Below, one piece after another: positions 1 to 6,398 of a stretch of 16,642 bases of DNA (position 1 is its first letter; the number at the start of each line of letters is the position of its first letter). The notes beneath the pieces were generated by a model. The model was not told where the DNA came from and did not search any database. It was given only the letters and a program-made list of their open reading frames with translations. The stretch is from contig DJYC01000006.1 in assembly GCA_002448445.1 (NCBI GenBank), positions 1-16,642 on the forward strand, written 5' to 3'. Position numbers and translations under genes: made by a program. The DNA is from Treponema sp. UBA6988 (lineage in GTDB: Bacteria; Spirochaetota; Spirochaetia; Treponematales; Treponemataceae).

Positions 1-59
1 AGGGGGTTTTCCCTCCCCTTAGTTAGGGGTGCAAGGGGCCTCCCTTGAAAACTGATTTC
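1..59 (+). repeat. Family A intergenic repeat, copy A1 (3' end only, cut by window edge)
   Basis: This matches the 3' part of the longer copies at 13504-13688 and 14850-15075: a GGTTTTCCC arm, a CCTCCCCTTA segment, then a terminal hairpin. Here the terminal hairpin is CAAGGG (32-37) and CCCTTG (42-47) around GCCT, followed by GAAAACT. The left part lies outside the window. It ends about 22 bp before the rplM promoter, in the same orientation as the other copies relative to their downstream genes. Confidence 0.8.
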
Positions 60-81
60 TGTGGAAAAGTAAAGCAACGGC

Positions 82-111
82 TTGACTAACATTTGCTCTT
101 TATGCTATTGT
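82..111 (+). promoter_or_regulatory. Probable sigma-70 promoter of rplM-rpsI
   Basis: There is a -35 TTGACT at 82-87, an 18-bp spacer, and an extended -10 TGC-TATTGT at 103-111. Transcription would start near 118 and leave a leader of about 97 nt. A second -10-like TATACT at 123-128 has no matching -35. Promoter calls by eye are tentative. Confidence 0.6.
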
Positions 112-117
112 ATATTA

Positions 118-214
118 CCCCGTATACTAAATGAACAACCGCTATTGTTCATTTCTATTTAAAGGAATGATGCAACCCCTTTAAATACAAAGTTTTACTT
201 GGTAGGTTTTATAA
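118..214 (+). promoter_or_regulatory. Two-hairpin 5' leader of rplM, possible L13 autoregulatory leader
   Basis: The leader holds two perfect hairpins back to back. The first pairs ATGAACAA (131-138) with TTGTTCAT (145-152) over a 6-nt loop. The second pairs ATTTAAAGG (157-165) with CCTTTAAAT (178-186) over a 12-nt loop. A weak Shine-Dalgarno, GGTAGG (201-206), lies 8 nt before the ATG. L13 operons in other phyla carry autoregulatory leaders in this place. Whether this one binds L13 is inference; I do not recognise its fold as a known family. Confidence 0.5.
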
Positions 215-643
215 ATGAGAACTATTTTTGCTAAAAAAGGCGAAACAAAGAACGACTGGTACATCATCGATGCATCAGGAAAGACTCTTGGTCGTGTTGC
301 CGCTAAGGCAGCAAGTGTACTCCGTGGAAAGAACAAGCCCACATTCACACCAAACACAATCTGTGGCGACTTCGTTGTCATCATCAATGCCGACAAGATT
401 CAGGTAACTGGCAACAAGGAAACAGACAAACTTTACCGCCACTACACAGGTTATGTTGGTGGACTCAAGTCTGAATCCTTCGGTTCACTTCTTGCTCGCC
501 GTCCGGAAGAGCCCCTCAGAAGAACAATCTGGGGTATGATTCCTCACAACCGTCTTGGACGCCAGATTATTGGCAACTTGAAGATTTATGCTGGTCCAAA
601 CCACCCGCATACAGCTCAGAATCCAAAACCGCTGGAAGTTTAA
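215..643 (+). CDS. rplM: 50S ribosomal protein L13
   Basis: L13 is an early-assembling protein of the large ribosomal subunit that binds 23S rRNA. The 142-residue product has the family's usual length and its landmarks: WYIIDASGKTLGRVA near the N-terminus, the GDFVVIINADKI segment around residues 51-62, HYTGYVGG, and the L13 signature GMIPHNRLGR followed by LKIYAGPNHPH near the C-terminus. The ATG at 215 is preceded by a weak GGTAGG. rpsI follows after 13 nt, the common L13-S9 pair, so the two are almost certainly cotranscribed from the promoter at 82-111. Nothing is missing or truncated. Confidence 0.98.
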   Translation: MRTIFAKKGETKNDWYIIDASGKTLGRVAAKAASVLRGKNKPTFTPNTICGDFVVIINADKIQVTGNKETDKLYRHYTGYVGGLKSESFGSLLARRPEEPLRRTIWGMIPHNRLGRQIIGNLKIYAGPNHPHTAQNPKPLEV

Positions 644-656
644 TTAGGAGTCAATT

Positions 657-1055
657 ATGGCAGGAATCAGAAATATAGCAATCGGTACAGGAAGAAGAAA
701 GACTGCTGTGGCTCGCGTTTTTTTGCGTGAAGGCAGCGGAAAAATTGTTGTAAACGGCAAAGAACTCAAAGAATACTTTGCAACAGAAGCTCAGGTGCGC
801 ATGGTTCGCCAGCCGCTCCTGGTAACAAGCAACGACAACAAGTTTGACATTCTTATCAATGTTTACGGTGGCGGACTTAACGGCCAGGCTGGTGCATGCC
901 TCCACGGTCTTTCCCGCGCACTCACACAGGTAGATCCTAACAGCCGCTCAGCTCTTAAGGCTAACGGTTATCTTACCCGTGACCCACGTATGGTTGAACG
1001 CAAGAAGTACGGTCAGCGTGGTGCACGTAGAAGATTCCAGTTCAGCAAGCGCTAA
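657..1055 (+). CDS. rpsI: 30S ribosomal protein S9
   Basis: S9 is a small-subunit protein whose C-terminal tail reaches the P-site tRNA. The 132-residue product shows GTGRRKTAVARV at residues 11-22, the GGGLNGQAGA segment, LTRDPRMVERKKYGQ, and the universal basic tail ending FSKR, which is the part that contacts tRNA. The ATG at 657 has a strong Shine-Dalgarno, AGGAG at 646-650, 6 nt upstream. It is the second gene of the rplM operon. recX begins about 13 nt after the stop, so readthrough into recX is likely. Confidence 0.98.
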   Translation: MAGIRNIAIGTGRRKTAVARVFLREGSGKIVVNGKELKEYFATEAQVRMVRQPLLVTSNDNKFDILINVYGGGLNGQAGACLHGLSRALTQVDPNSRSALKANGYLTRDPRMVERKKYGQRGARRRFQFSKR

Positions 1056-1068
1056 GTTTTATACTGTT

Positions 1069-1737
1069 TTGGTAATACTTGGAATAAAGCAGACTTTGGC
1101 CGGGGTGTACGAAATTACGCCCGACTCAGGGTCTGCCTTTTTTTTACGCGACGAATACCTTACCTGCCTTTCCAAAGAAAGGCTTTTGCCTGTAGAAGGT
1201 GGCCTTGGCGGGGCAGATTCCCTTTTTGCGGATGAATCAAGCCTTAAGCCCGGAATGCAGGGGGTCTTTAACGAGGAAGAGAGTGCCGACATACTTTCTG
1301 CGGCATTAGTCTTTTCCGCTGAGCGTGCAGCCATGACATATCTTGCCAGGGCAGAGCATTGCCGCTTTATGCTAAAGCAGAAGCTCTTGCGTAAAGGAAT
1401 AGACAAAGATTCAATAGAAAAAAGTTTGGATTTTCTGCAAAGGACAGGCGCATTGGACGACGTGCGTTTTGCCGGAGCCTGGCTCAGAAGCCGCTACATT
1501 ACCCATGCCGAAGGCCGCCGCAAACTGGAAGGCGAACTTCTAAAGAGGGGAATTTCCAAGGAAGACGCAAAGACTGCCCTTGACGAATTCTTTAGCGACC
1601 ACAGCGAAAGCGACCTTTGCAAGCGGGCATACAAAAAGTGCCTTAGAGTTCACAAGGATCCGTCAAAAATTTATTCTTCCCTGCAAAGGCTTGGATTTTC
1701 CGGCCAGCAAATAAAAAAAGCAATGGCCTCAAGCTGA
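1069..1737 (+). CDS. recX: RecX family regulatory protein
   Basis: RecX proteins bind RecA filaments and modulate recombination and SOS activity. The central and C-terminal parts are typical: a YLARAEHCRFMLKQKL helix pair, the RTGALDDVRFAGAWLRSR motif, and the KLEGELLKRGISKEDA repeat. The N-terminus (AGVYEITPDSGSAFFLRDEYL) resembles the small beta-rich start seen in RecX proteins. The frame stays open upstream into rpsI, with an ATG at 979, but that would overlap rpsI by 77 bp. TTG at 1069 is the first candidate after the rpsI stop and gives 222 residues. GTG at 1105 is an alternative. No clear Shine-Dalgarno is visible, so translation may be coupled to rpsI. The start is the uncertain part; the family call is good. 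Confidence 0.82.
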   Translation: MVILGIKQTLAGVYEITPDSGSAFFLRDEYLTCLSKERLLPVEGGLGGADSLFADESSLKPGMQGVFNEEESADILSAALVFSAERAAMTYLARAEHCRFMLKQKLLRKGIDKDSIEKSLDFLQRTGALDDVRFAGAWLRSRYITHAEGRRKLEGELLKRGISKEDAKTALDEFFSDHSESDLCKRAYKKCLRVHKDPSKIYSSLQRLGFSGQQIKKAMASS

Positions 1738-1781
1738 CGGTTCGCGCAGAAATATTTTTTTTATAAAAAATGACCAAAACC

Positions 1782-1810
1782 TTTATTTTTTCAATTTTAT
1801 GTGATATAGT
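1782..1810 (+). promoter_or_regulatory. Promoter of the HTH-receiver gene
   Basis: The -10 TATAGT (1805-1810) carries an upstream TG (1802-1803), an extended -10. A weak -35 TTTATT lies at 1782-1787 with a 17-bp spacer. The start point would be near 1817, leaving about 13 nt of leader. This places the upstream in-frame ATG at 1770 outside the transcript. The A/T-rich stretch 1751-1772 just before it has dyad symmetry but no GC stem. Confidence 0.55.
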
Positions 1811-1829
1811 AAGGGTAAGGCAAAAAAAA

Positions 1830-2444
1830 ATGGCAAAGACTGTAAAAATGAGAGATAAGCCTATTGTTTTCTCCGCTTTGGAAGTTGCAAATATTTGCGG
1901 GGTTGTAAATCAGACGGCTATCAACTGGATTCACAACAATTATCTAAAGGCTTTTAAGACACCAGGCGGGCAGTTCCGCGTATATCCAGAAGACCTGGTT
2001 GAATTCATGGAAAAGCGCAACATGCGCATCCCATCAGACCTTCTTGACTGTTGCAGCAAAAAGTCCGTAGTAACCCCAAAGACTGTCCTTGTTGTTGATG
2101 ATGACCGTGCCCTGAACGACGTTGTTGCCAAATTCCTTAAAGCTCAGGACGAGTCCATTCAGATTTTACAGGCCTTTGACGGTTTTGAAGCTGGCTCCCA
2201 GATGGTTGCAAAACAGCCAAAATGCATTATCCTAGACCTTGACCTGCCCGGTATTGACGGAAAAAAACTCTGCCGCCACATAAAAGAAAGCGAAGCCTTT
2301 GGTAAGCCGGCAATCATCGTTGTTACCGCAATGGATGACCCGGAAACGGAAAAAGAATGTATGGAGCTTGGAGTTCTTAAATTCTTCCGTAAGCCGCTCA
2401 ACCTGCCGGAACTTTCTTCTACTATAGCATCTCTTGACGATTAG
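1830..2444 (+). CDS. Response regulator with N-terminal MerR/excisionase-like HTH and C-terminal receiver
   Basis: The 204-residue product has a DNA-binding segment at about residues 12-66 (ALEVANICGVV, QTAINWIHNN, then a GGQFRVYPEDLVEFM wing) that resembles MerR/BldC-type winged helices. A receiver domain follows at about 85-200: acidic pocket D90-D92, phospho-acceptor D126 in ILDLDLPG, T156 and K178 in FRKP, all present, so it should be phosphorylatable. The order is the reverse of OmpR or NarL regulators. The upstream ATG at 1770 is rejected because the -10 lies downstream of it. No kinase gene is adjacent; the hybrid kinase 7 kb away has no sequence link to it. It probably regulates transcription, with unknown targets. 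Confidence 0.88.
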   Translation: MAKTVKMRDKPIVFSALEVANICGVVNQTAINWIHNNYLKAFKTPGGQFRVYPEDLVEFMEKRNMRIPSDLLDCCSKKSVVTPKTVLVVDDDRALNDVVAKFLKAQDESIQILQAFDGFEAGSQMVAKQPKCIILDLDLPGIDGKKLCRHIKESEAFGKPAIIVVTAMDDPETEKECMELGVLKFFRKPLNLPELSSTIASLDD

Positions 2445-2483
2445 TTAGCAAAAAAAACTTCTCTTAATTCAAACAAAGCCTAC

Positions 2484-2640
2484 CCCCGATTGGAAGGGCG
2501 GCGCAGCCGTTGCTGGAGGCAAGGTCCCTGAGCCCAGTCGAAGGGCCGAACCCCAGTAATGGAGTGGGTAGGGCCCCACGGAACCCTGGAAAGCGGGCTA
2601 GCGGTAAAAAGCCGGTCCAGAAAGTAAAAAAACACCGCCC
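2484..2640. repeat. Array of short hairpin modules (intergenic repeat)
   Basis: A GC-rich stretch after the regulator gene contains short hairpins with recurring loops: CCC-GATTGGAA-GGG near 2484-2498, GCC/GGC around a CTGGA loop near 2505-2520, GGTCCC/GGGCC around TGAGCCCAGTCGAA (2523-2547), and CCCA/TGGG around GTAATGGAG near 2552-2568. The same modules recur at 13391-13487 and 16391-16524. No reading frame here is convincing. Confidence 0.7.
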
Positions 2641-2721
2641 AAACATTCACTTAGCCCAGCGTGCTTTACAACCACTTCCTTGTATGGCAAATATCAATTG
2701 ACTGTACCCCTGAACTGCTTC

Positions 2722-2760
2722 GAATATGGATTCAGTGTGTTCTACATCAATCCATGGTTC
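2722..2760. other. Intergenic stem-loop
   Basis: ATGGATT (2726-2732) pairs perfectly with AATCCAT (2749-2755) over a 16-nt loop, and GAA (2722-2724) with TTC (2758-2760) extends it past a small internal loop. It sits between the regulator and sppA genes, about 30 bp before the next hairpin. No T-run follows on either strand, so it is not an obvious terminator. The rest of 2641-2790 shows nothing recognisable. Confidence 0.45.
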
Positions 2761-2790
2761 AACAGGCTCTGCAACCGCTAACATCTATAG

Positions 2791-2846
2791 ATTCCGAAAC
2801 ACACGACCAAAACAAGTGCGTATGGTCGTGGCGTAGCGTTCGGAAT
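2791..2846. repeat. Two-stem hairpin with the conserved CAAGTGCGTA loop (copy C1)
   Basis: The outer stem ATTCCGAA (2791-2798) pairs with TTCGGAAT (2839-2846). The inner stem CACGACCA (2802-2809) pairs with TGGTCGTG (2823-2830). The 13-nt apical loop contains CAAGTGCGTA, also found as the loop of unrelated stems at 13353-13381, 13564-13586 and 14929-14951. It lies 25 bp beyond the sppA stop on the minus strand and could slow transcription from either side. Confidence 0.7.
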
Positions 2847-2871
2847 GACCTGTTATTTTATATTCGTTATA

Positions 2872-3927
2872 CTAGTTGCTAAGCATTCCGTCGTAAAAAT
2901 AGGCCGGATATGGAATAGTGCGGGTAATTGCGTTTTCTGTCTGGGGAGGAAGGCCCACCGCAGAGAATACGCTTGACCCCTTGAGCGCACTTGCCACGCC
3001 GGTAAGATAATCGTAGAAGCTTGACTCCTGCTCGTATTCAAAATCCTCCACAGAATATTCCTGGCCGGAGAATTCCGTTTTAGTCATATATGCAACAAGC
3101 TCGTCAAAGGAACCGATTGCGTCTATAAGGGAATTTTCCTTGGCCTGCCTTGCCGTATAAATGCGCCCGTCCGCCAGGTTCTTTACGGAAGAGACAGGCA
3201 TTCCGCGTGCCTTGGAAACAATCTGCACAAACTGGTCGTAACATTCATCTGCAACCGCCTGCATGATTTTCCTCTGCTCGTCGGTAACAGGCTCGTTAAA
3301 GCTTCCCATGTTCTTGTTTTTGCCCGCGTGAATCGTCTCGGACTTAATTCCCATCTTGTCCAAAAGACCCGTAGCGTCTACAAACTGCCCCGCAAGAACG
3401 CCTATGCTGCCTGTAAGGGTGTTGCGGTTTGCCATGACGTACTTTGCACCGCAGGAAATGTAATAGCCACCGCTTGCCGCAAGAGGCCCCATGTAGGCGT
3501 AAACAGGCTTTCCGCTTGCAGAATAGTCAAGGAGCGCAAGGTAAACCTCGTCCGCCTGGTAAACACCGCCGCCTGGGGAGTCAATAAAAAGGGCAATTCC
3601 CTTGTTGTCTCCGTCTTCCTTTAGCTCGCTTATCGTGTCCAGAATCCACTGCTGGTTGTAGGTTTTGTTTTCGTCTTCTATTACGCCGCTGACCACAAGA
3701 CGCGCAATGTAACTTTCGCCACCCTCGTGAACCCACTTTTCCTTTTGGTTCTTTTTGTTCAGCATATCAAAAAAACTGCCTGTCGCAGAAGATTTCCTGA
3801 CGGAAAAAGGCTTTACATGCTCAGAGGCAGATTCACTCTTTTTGGCGGAAATCTGAAAAAGCCCAACTATTACAGAAAGGGCTACAACTACAGCAAAGAC
3901 TATCTTCCCATTATTTTTGTTTTCCAT
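2872..3927 (-). CDS. sppA: Signal peptide peptidase SppA, short (S49) form
   Basis: SppA is a membrane-anchored serine protease that degrades leftover signal peptides. The 351-residue product has one N-terminal membrane segment (about 8-24), then the S49 core: FIDSPGGG at 114-121, GPLAASGGYYI with nucleophile S152, and GKNKNMGS with K205 as probable general base. The S152-K205 spacing of 53 matches the short Gram-positive-type enzymes, which work as higher oligomers. An acidic, aromatic C-terminal tail of about 60 residues has no domain I recognise. The ATG lies 2 nt after the stop of the DUF975-like gene, with its GAGGAG Shine-Dalgarno inside that gene's last codons, so translation is probably coupled. 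Confidence 0.95.
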   Translation of the reverse strand: MENKNNGKIVFAVVVALSVIVGLFQISAKKSESASEHVKPFSVRKSSATGSFFDMLNKKNQKEKWVHEGGESYIARLVVSGVIEDENKTYNQQWILDTISELKEDGDNKGIALFIDSPGGGVYQADEVYLALLDYSASGKPVYAYMGPLAASGGYYISCGAKYVMANRNTLTGSIGVLAGQFVDATGLLDKMGIKSETIHAGKNKNMGSFNEPVTDEQRKIMQAVADECYDQFVQIVSKARGMPVSSVKNLADGRIYTARQAKENSLIDAIGSFDELVAYMTKTEFSGQEYSVEDFEYEQESSFYDYLTGVASALKGSSVFSAVGLPPQTENAITRTIPYPAYFYDGMLSN

Positions 3928-3929
3928 GA

Positions 3930-4640
3930 TTAAAACTCCTCGTTAGTATTATTCTGCCCCAGGTCTTCCGCAGTTATCGTCCCGGACTTTATCGCTTTTT
4001 CCATAAGCGAACGGTATGCAAGTGCAAAGGCCGCCTGCTTGTAGGGACGCACCCAGAGCTGGAGGATGAACAAGGTAGGAATGGAAATAATGTCCCAAAG
4101 TATAAATGAAAAGCGCATCCAGAACAAATCCGCCTTATGCCCCTTGGTTATTTCCTTGCTCACAGAAAGCGCCTGCGCAACGCCCAACTCGGGATAGTCG
4201 CCAAGTATGTAGAAAAGCTGGGAATAAGCAAAATACTTGACAATTCCGGGGATAATGAAAAGGAAGCTCCACAGAACAATCCAAAGCCACTTCCATGCAA
4301 AGGCAAGGAAGCCCCTTATGCACTGAGAGAATCCGTCCATAAAGACCGAAAAGGAAATCTTTTCTGCCGGTTTGGTGACTGCAAAAAGATAGAACCCCGT
4401 CTCGGCAATTCCAATTGTTCCAAGGACAAAGCACAATACGGCAAGAACGATAAAATTCATCTTTCTTGCATCCAAAATCAATGTAAGCTGAGGGCCAATC
4501 AGTTGTATTGACTTGCCCATGGAGCCTGCATCCAGCAAAAACATCGCACCCAGTGCCACCAGGCTAACAAGTGCCGCAATATGACGCTTACCATTCAGAC
4601 ATTCCAGCGCCTTCTTTTTGTATAACCGTCTGTTGAACAA
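3930..4640 (-). CDS. DUF975-family integral membrane protein
   Basis: The 236-residue protein has several hydrophobic segments, roughly at 22-38, 62-88, 112-135, 140-150 and 180-200. It carries the family hallmarks IIPGIVKYFAYSQLFYIL, then DYPELGVAQALSVSKEITKGHKADLF, and a WVRPYKQAAFALAYRSLME segment. No biochemical role is established for the family; some members sit beside membrane quality-control genes, as this one does with sppA. The start is TTG at 4640, chosen because AAGGAG (4647-4652 on the minus strand) lies 6 nt upstream. It is the first gene of a two-gene operon with sppA, from a promoter at 4675-4703. Confidence 0.85.
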   Translation of the reverse strand: MFNRRLYKKKALECLNGKRHIAALVSLVALGAMFLLDAGSMGKSIQLIGPQLTLILDARKMNFIVLAVLCFVLGTIGIAETGFYLFAVTKPAEKISFSVFMDGFSQCIRGFLAFAWKWLWIVLWSFLFIIPGIVKYFAYSQLFYILGDYPELGVAQALSVSKEITKGHKADLFWMRFSFILWDIISIPTLFILQLWVRPYKQAAFALAYRSLMEKAIKSGTITAEDLGQNNTNEEF

Positions 4641-4674
4641 AATGTTCTCCTTAAATACCTGTTAAAAACGGCTT

Positions 4675-4703
4675 ATGATACTATAAAAATTGATAATAAT
4701 CAA
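4675..4703 (-). promoter_or_regulatory. Promoter of the DUF975-sppA operon
   Basis: On the minus strand, TTGATT (4703-4698) and TATCAT (4680-4675) are separated by 17 bp. The -35 overlaps the TGA stop of the upstream CYTH gene, so the genes are packed tightly but can be expressed separately. Transcription would start near 4668. Confidence 0.5.
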
Positions 4704-5317
4704 CGCAAGGCAGCTTCCCGCAAAAGCTCGCTGTAATAGCGGTTCTCTACCTGGTCTTCGCCAATGCCAACAAGTGCGAGCAGTTCGTGAAGTTTTTTTT
4801 GTATGGCTTCTACCGCGCATGGATTGTCCACTGGGGAAAGAATTTCTATCTCAAGAAAGTCGCCCAGCGGCGGAACTTTGCAAAGCTCAAAGGTTGCGGT
4901 CAAATCCTGGCCAATTTCCGCCTCTTTTGGAAAAGATTCCTTTTTTACGCAAAGCTCCCAGTCCTTTACGTCCTTGTGCTTTTTTAGCGTTACCAAAAAA
5001 CCTGAATCCTTTAGGAAAGCCTCCAGAACATCCGCATCCTGAATGGCAGTTTCCTTTTCGTCGTTCACCTCAGAACTGCTTCCGTCCAGCAGGGTACGCA
5101 TTTCCTTTCGCTTGTAGGTAAGAAGAGTCTTTTTTTCTTCACCGCCGCCTGTAAGCAAAGTCTCCCTTCTTACCCTAAGCTTGCAGCGTGTCTCCTTTGT
5201 TAAACCGTAATATGTATCGTCCCGCAAAACCTGCATCTTAAAAGCGGCAATCTGATTCAGTCTTTCTTCCAGCCCCACCCTGTCTTTTACGTGAGCCTTT
5301 ATCTCTATCTCTGTCAT
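4700..5317 (-). CDS. CYTH-domain protein (CyaB / class IV adenylate cyclase-like or triphosphatase)
   Basis: The CYTH superfamily forms a tunnel that binds triphosphates with divalent metal; members include class IV adenylate cyclase, thiamine triphosphatase and inorganic triphosphatases. The 205-residue product starts with the signature ExExK (E3, E5, K7) and continues with alternating charged strands: CKLRVRRE (about 45-52), LLTYKRKE, the KDWELCVKKE pair, FLEIEIL near 154-160, and a terminal ENRYYSELL. The length and the late RYYSELL suit CyaB-like enzymes, but substrate cannot be told from sequence. Because ExExK begins at residue 3, the ATG at 5317 is firmly the start, yet no Shine-Dalgarno precedes it. 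A -10 lies 6 nt upstream, implying a leaderless mRNA. Confidence 0.87.
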   Translation of the reverse strand: MTEIEIKAHVKDRVGLEERLNQIAAFKMQVLRDDTYYGLTKETRCKLRVRRETLLTGGGEEKKTLLTYKRKEMRTLLDGSSSEVNDEKETAIQDADVLEAFLKDSGFLVTLKKHKDVKDWELCVKKESFPKEAEIGQDLTATFELCKVPPLGDFLEIEILSPVDNPCAVEAIQKKLHELLALVGIGEDQVENRYYSELLREAALR

Positions 5318-5323
5318 GCAAAA

Positions 5324-5332
5324 AGTATAGCA
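5324..5332 (-). promoter_or_regulatory. Extended -10 of the CYTH gene, placed for leaderless transcription
   Basis: On the minus strand TGC-TATACT occupies 5332-5324, and exactly 6 nt separate it from the ATG at 5317. The usual start distance puts +1 at or next to the A of the ATG. The -35 region is only a T-run. Confidence 0.5.
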
Positions 5333-5386
5333 TTTTTTTCCCAGCTAAAAAACCCGCAAGCTCCGTGCATGTGTTACAAAGTCCCC

Positions 5387-5467
5387 AGTGCGCAGAGTAT
5401 TTTTTATAAAAATTGCCAGTAGTGCGCAGAGTATTTTTTGCAAAAATTGCCGTCAGTGCGCAGAGTA
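5387..5467. repeat. 34-bp tandem repeat, about 2.4 units
   Basis: AGTGCGCAGAGTA starts at 5387, 5421 and 5455, a strict 34-bp period. The first two units continue with a T-run, a purine-pyrimidine pair, and AAAAATTGCC. Each unit holds the palindrome TGCGCA. The array lies between the end of the frameshifted gene and the CYTH promoter on the minus strand. Operator repeats or simple local duplication both fit. The flanking bases 5333-5386 and 5468-5493 show nothing else. Confidence 0.8.
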
Positions 5468-5493
5468 CAGCCGTGCAAAAAAGGCTCGCAAAC

Positions 5494-6166
5494 TTACTCC
5501 CACTCCCGCACAAAAGTAATTTCTGATTTTACAAAACCATGATAAACATTTTCCAGCGAATCCAAGTTCAAAACATTCAGATAAAAATCTTCGATTGTGC
5601 TTACACGATGTTCACCAGAGCCACCCATCCCAATGTAAACAAGATATTTTTTACCGTCCTTTTCTACAATATTAAATCCCCATTGGCCTTCCTTAATTGC
5701 ATAAACCCCTTTTCCGTATTTAATTTTTATCGAATAATTCGACGGCATATAGCCCACAGACGTGCGATAAAGTTCCGCAACTATTTTTCGGCTTCCTATT
5801 TCACGTTCTATTTTTTGCGGGTAGCCTTCCGGAATACCCATAAAAGAATAATCAAACAAAGCCATCTTTTCGATTATCTCCGCAGAAATCCATTCTTTTT
5901 GCTCATCGGTCAAGTTGTAAACATAATGTGCGCGGGCACTTGCAATCTTATGCCACTTGTTCTTATTTGCATCGAACAAAAGCAGGTTATATGCGGCCAG
6001 ACGCTTGTTGTCAAAATTGCGTTCAATTTCCAAGAAGTACGTATGTTCAGACCTTAGAGGGTCCGGAACTGGATAAACCAAACCACAAAACATCAACCAC
6101 AATCGACTTGGCAAAGGTAAGCGCCCCAAAAATAAAGGCAAACAAAACAAGTATAACTTTTTTCAT
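5494..6166 (-). pseudogene. Secreted protein of unknown function, apparent frameshift after the signal peptide
   Basis: A strong Shine-Dalgarno (GGGAGGGG, 6180-6173 on the minus strand) precedes the ATG at 6166. It opens with a textbook signal peptide, MKKVILVLFAFIFGALTFA, then KSIVVDVLWFGL, and stops after 39 residues. The rest of the protein lies one base over: from about 6090 the second frame reads GLVYPVPDPLRSEHTYFLEIERN and runs intact to 5494. Removing one base from the A4 run at 6087-6090 (T4 on the coding strand) joins the frames as KSIVVDVCGLVYPVPDP. The mature part of about 195 residues has no recognised domain; DFYLNVLNLDSLENVY near the end looks structured. It could be a real pseudogene, a slippage site or an assembly error. 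The second frame's own TTG at 6150 has no ribosome site and cuts through the signal sequence. Confidence 0.72.
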
Positions 6167-6204
6167 CACTTTCCCCTCCCAACGTTTATAAAACAATATT
6201 TGAT

Positions 6205-6232
6205 ATTATACCCAAAAATGTAAGAAAATAAA
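6205..6232 (-). promoter_or_regulatory. Promoter of the frameshifted secreted-protein gene
   Basis: On the minus strand a perfect -10 TATAAT (6210-6205) has a weak -35 TTTATT (6232-6227) 16 bp upstream. The start point would be near 6198, about 32 nt before the ATG at 6166. The space 6233-6398 otherwise shows only an unsupported 47-codon minus-strand frame and no clear promoter for the next plus-strand gene. Confidence 0.55.
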
Positions 6233-6398
6233 CAGTACGCAGGGGGCAAGTACTGCCAAAACCTTTGCAAGCTCAATATTCTGCGTGCAGCAAAAACCAA
6301 GCCCATAATCATTATAGGCCTTGCCAGCACCATACCAGCCGCACCACACTGTTGATTTTTGCAGAATTTTAGGTTACCTTTAACCGGGAGATTTTTAT

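Noticed and set aside
181..905. Minus-strand frames antisense to rplM and rpsI
   Set aside because: They are shadows of two certain ribosomal protein genes, with no ribosome sites or recognisable domains.
979..1068. N-terminal extension of recX from the ATG at 979
   Set aside because: It would overlap rpsI by 77 bp in another frame, and the extra residues look like a shadow of the ribosomal gene rather than RecX sequence.
1770..1829. Upstream ATG start for the HTH-receiver gene
   Set aside because: The best -10 (1805-1810) lies downstream of it, and the added residues are translated A/T-rich promoter DNA.
2510..2882. Short plus-strand frames in the intergenic hairpin array
   Set aside because: They consist of translated hairpin modules, without ribosome sites or sensible protein composition.
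5387..5467. Possible CRISPR array
   Set aside because: The 34-bp period has near-identical sequence throughout and no unique spacers, and there are no cas genes. It is a plain tandem repeat.
6206..6349. 47-codon minus-strand frame starting GTG, with a hydrophobic C-terminal part
   Set aside because: It has no ribosome site and its stop codon falls inside the TATAAT of the next gene. It could be a relic of a membrane protein, but the evidence is too thin to annotate.
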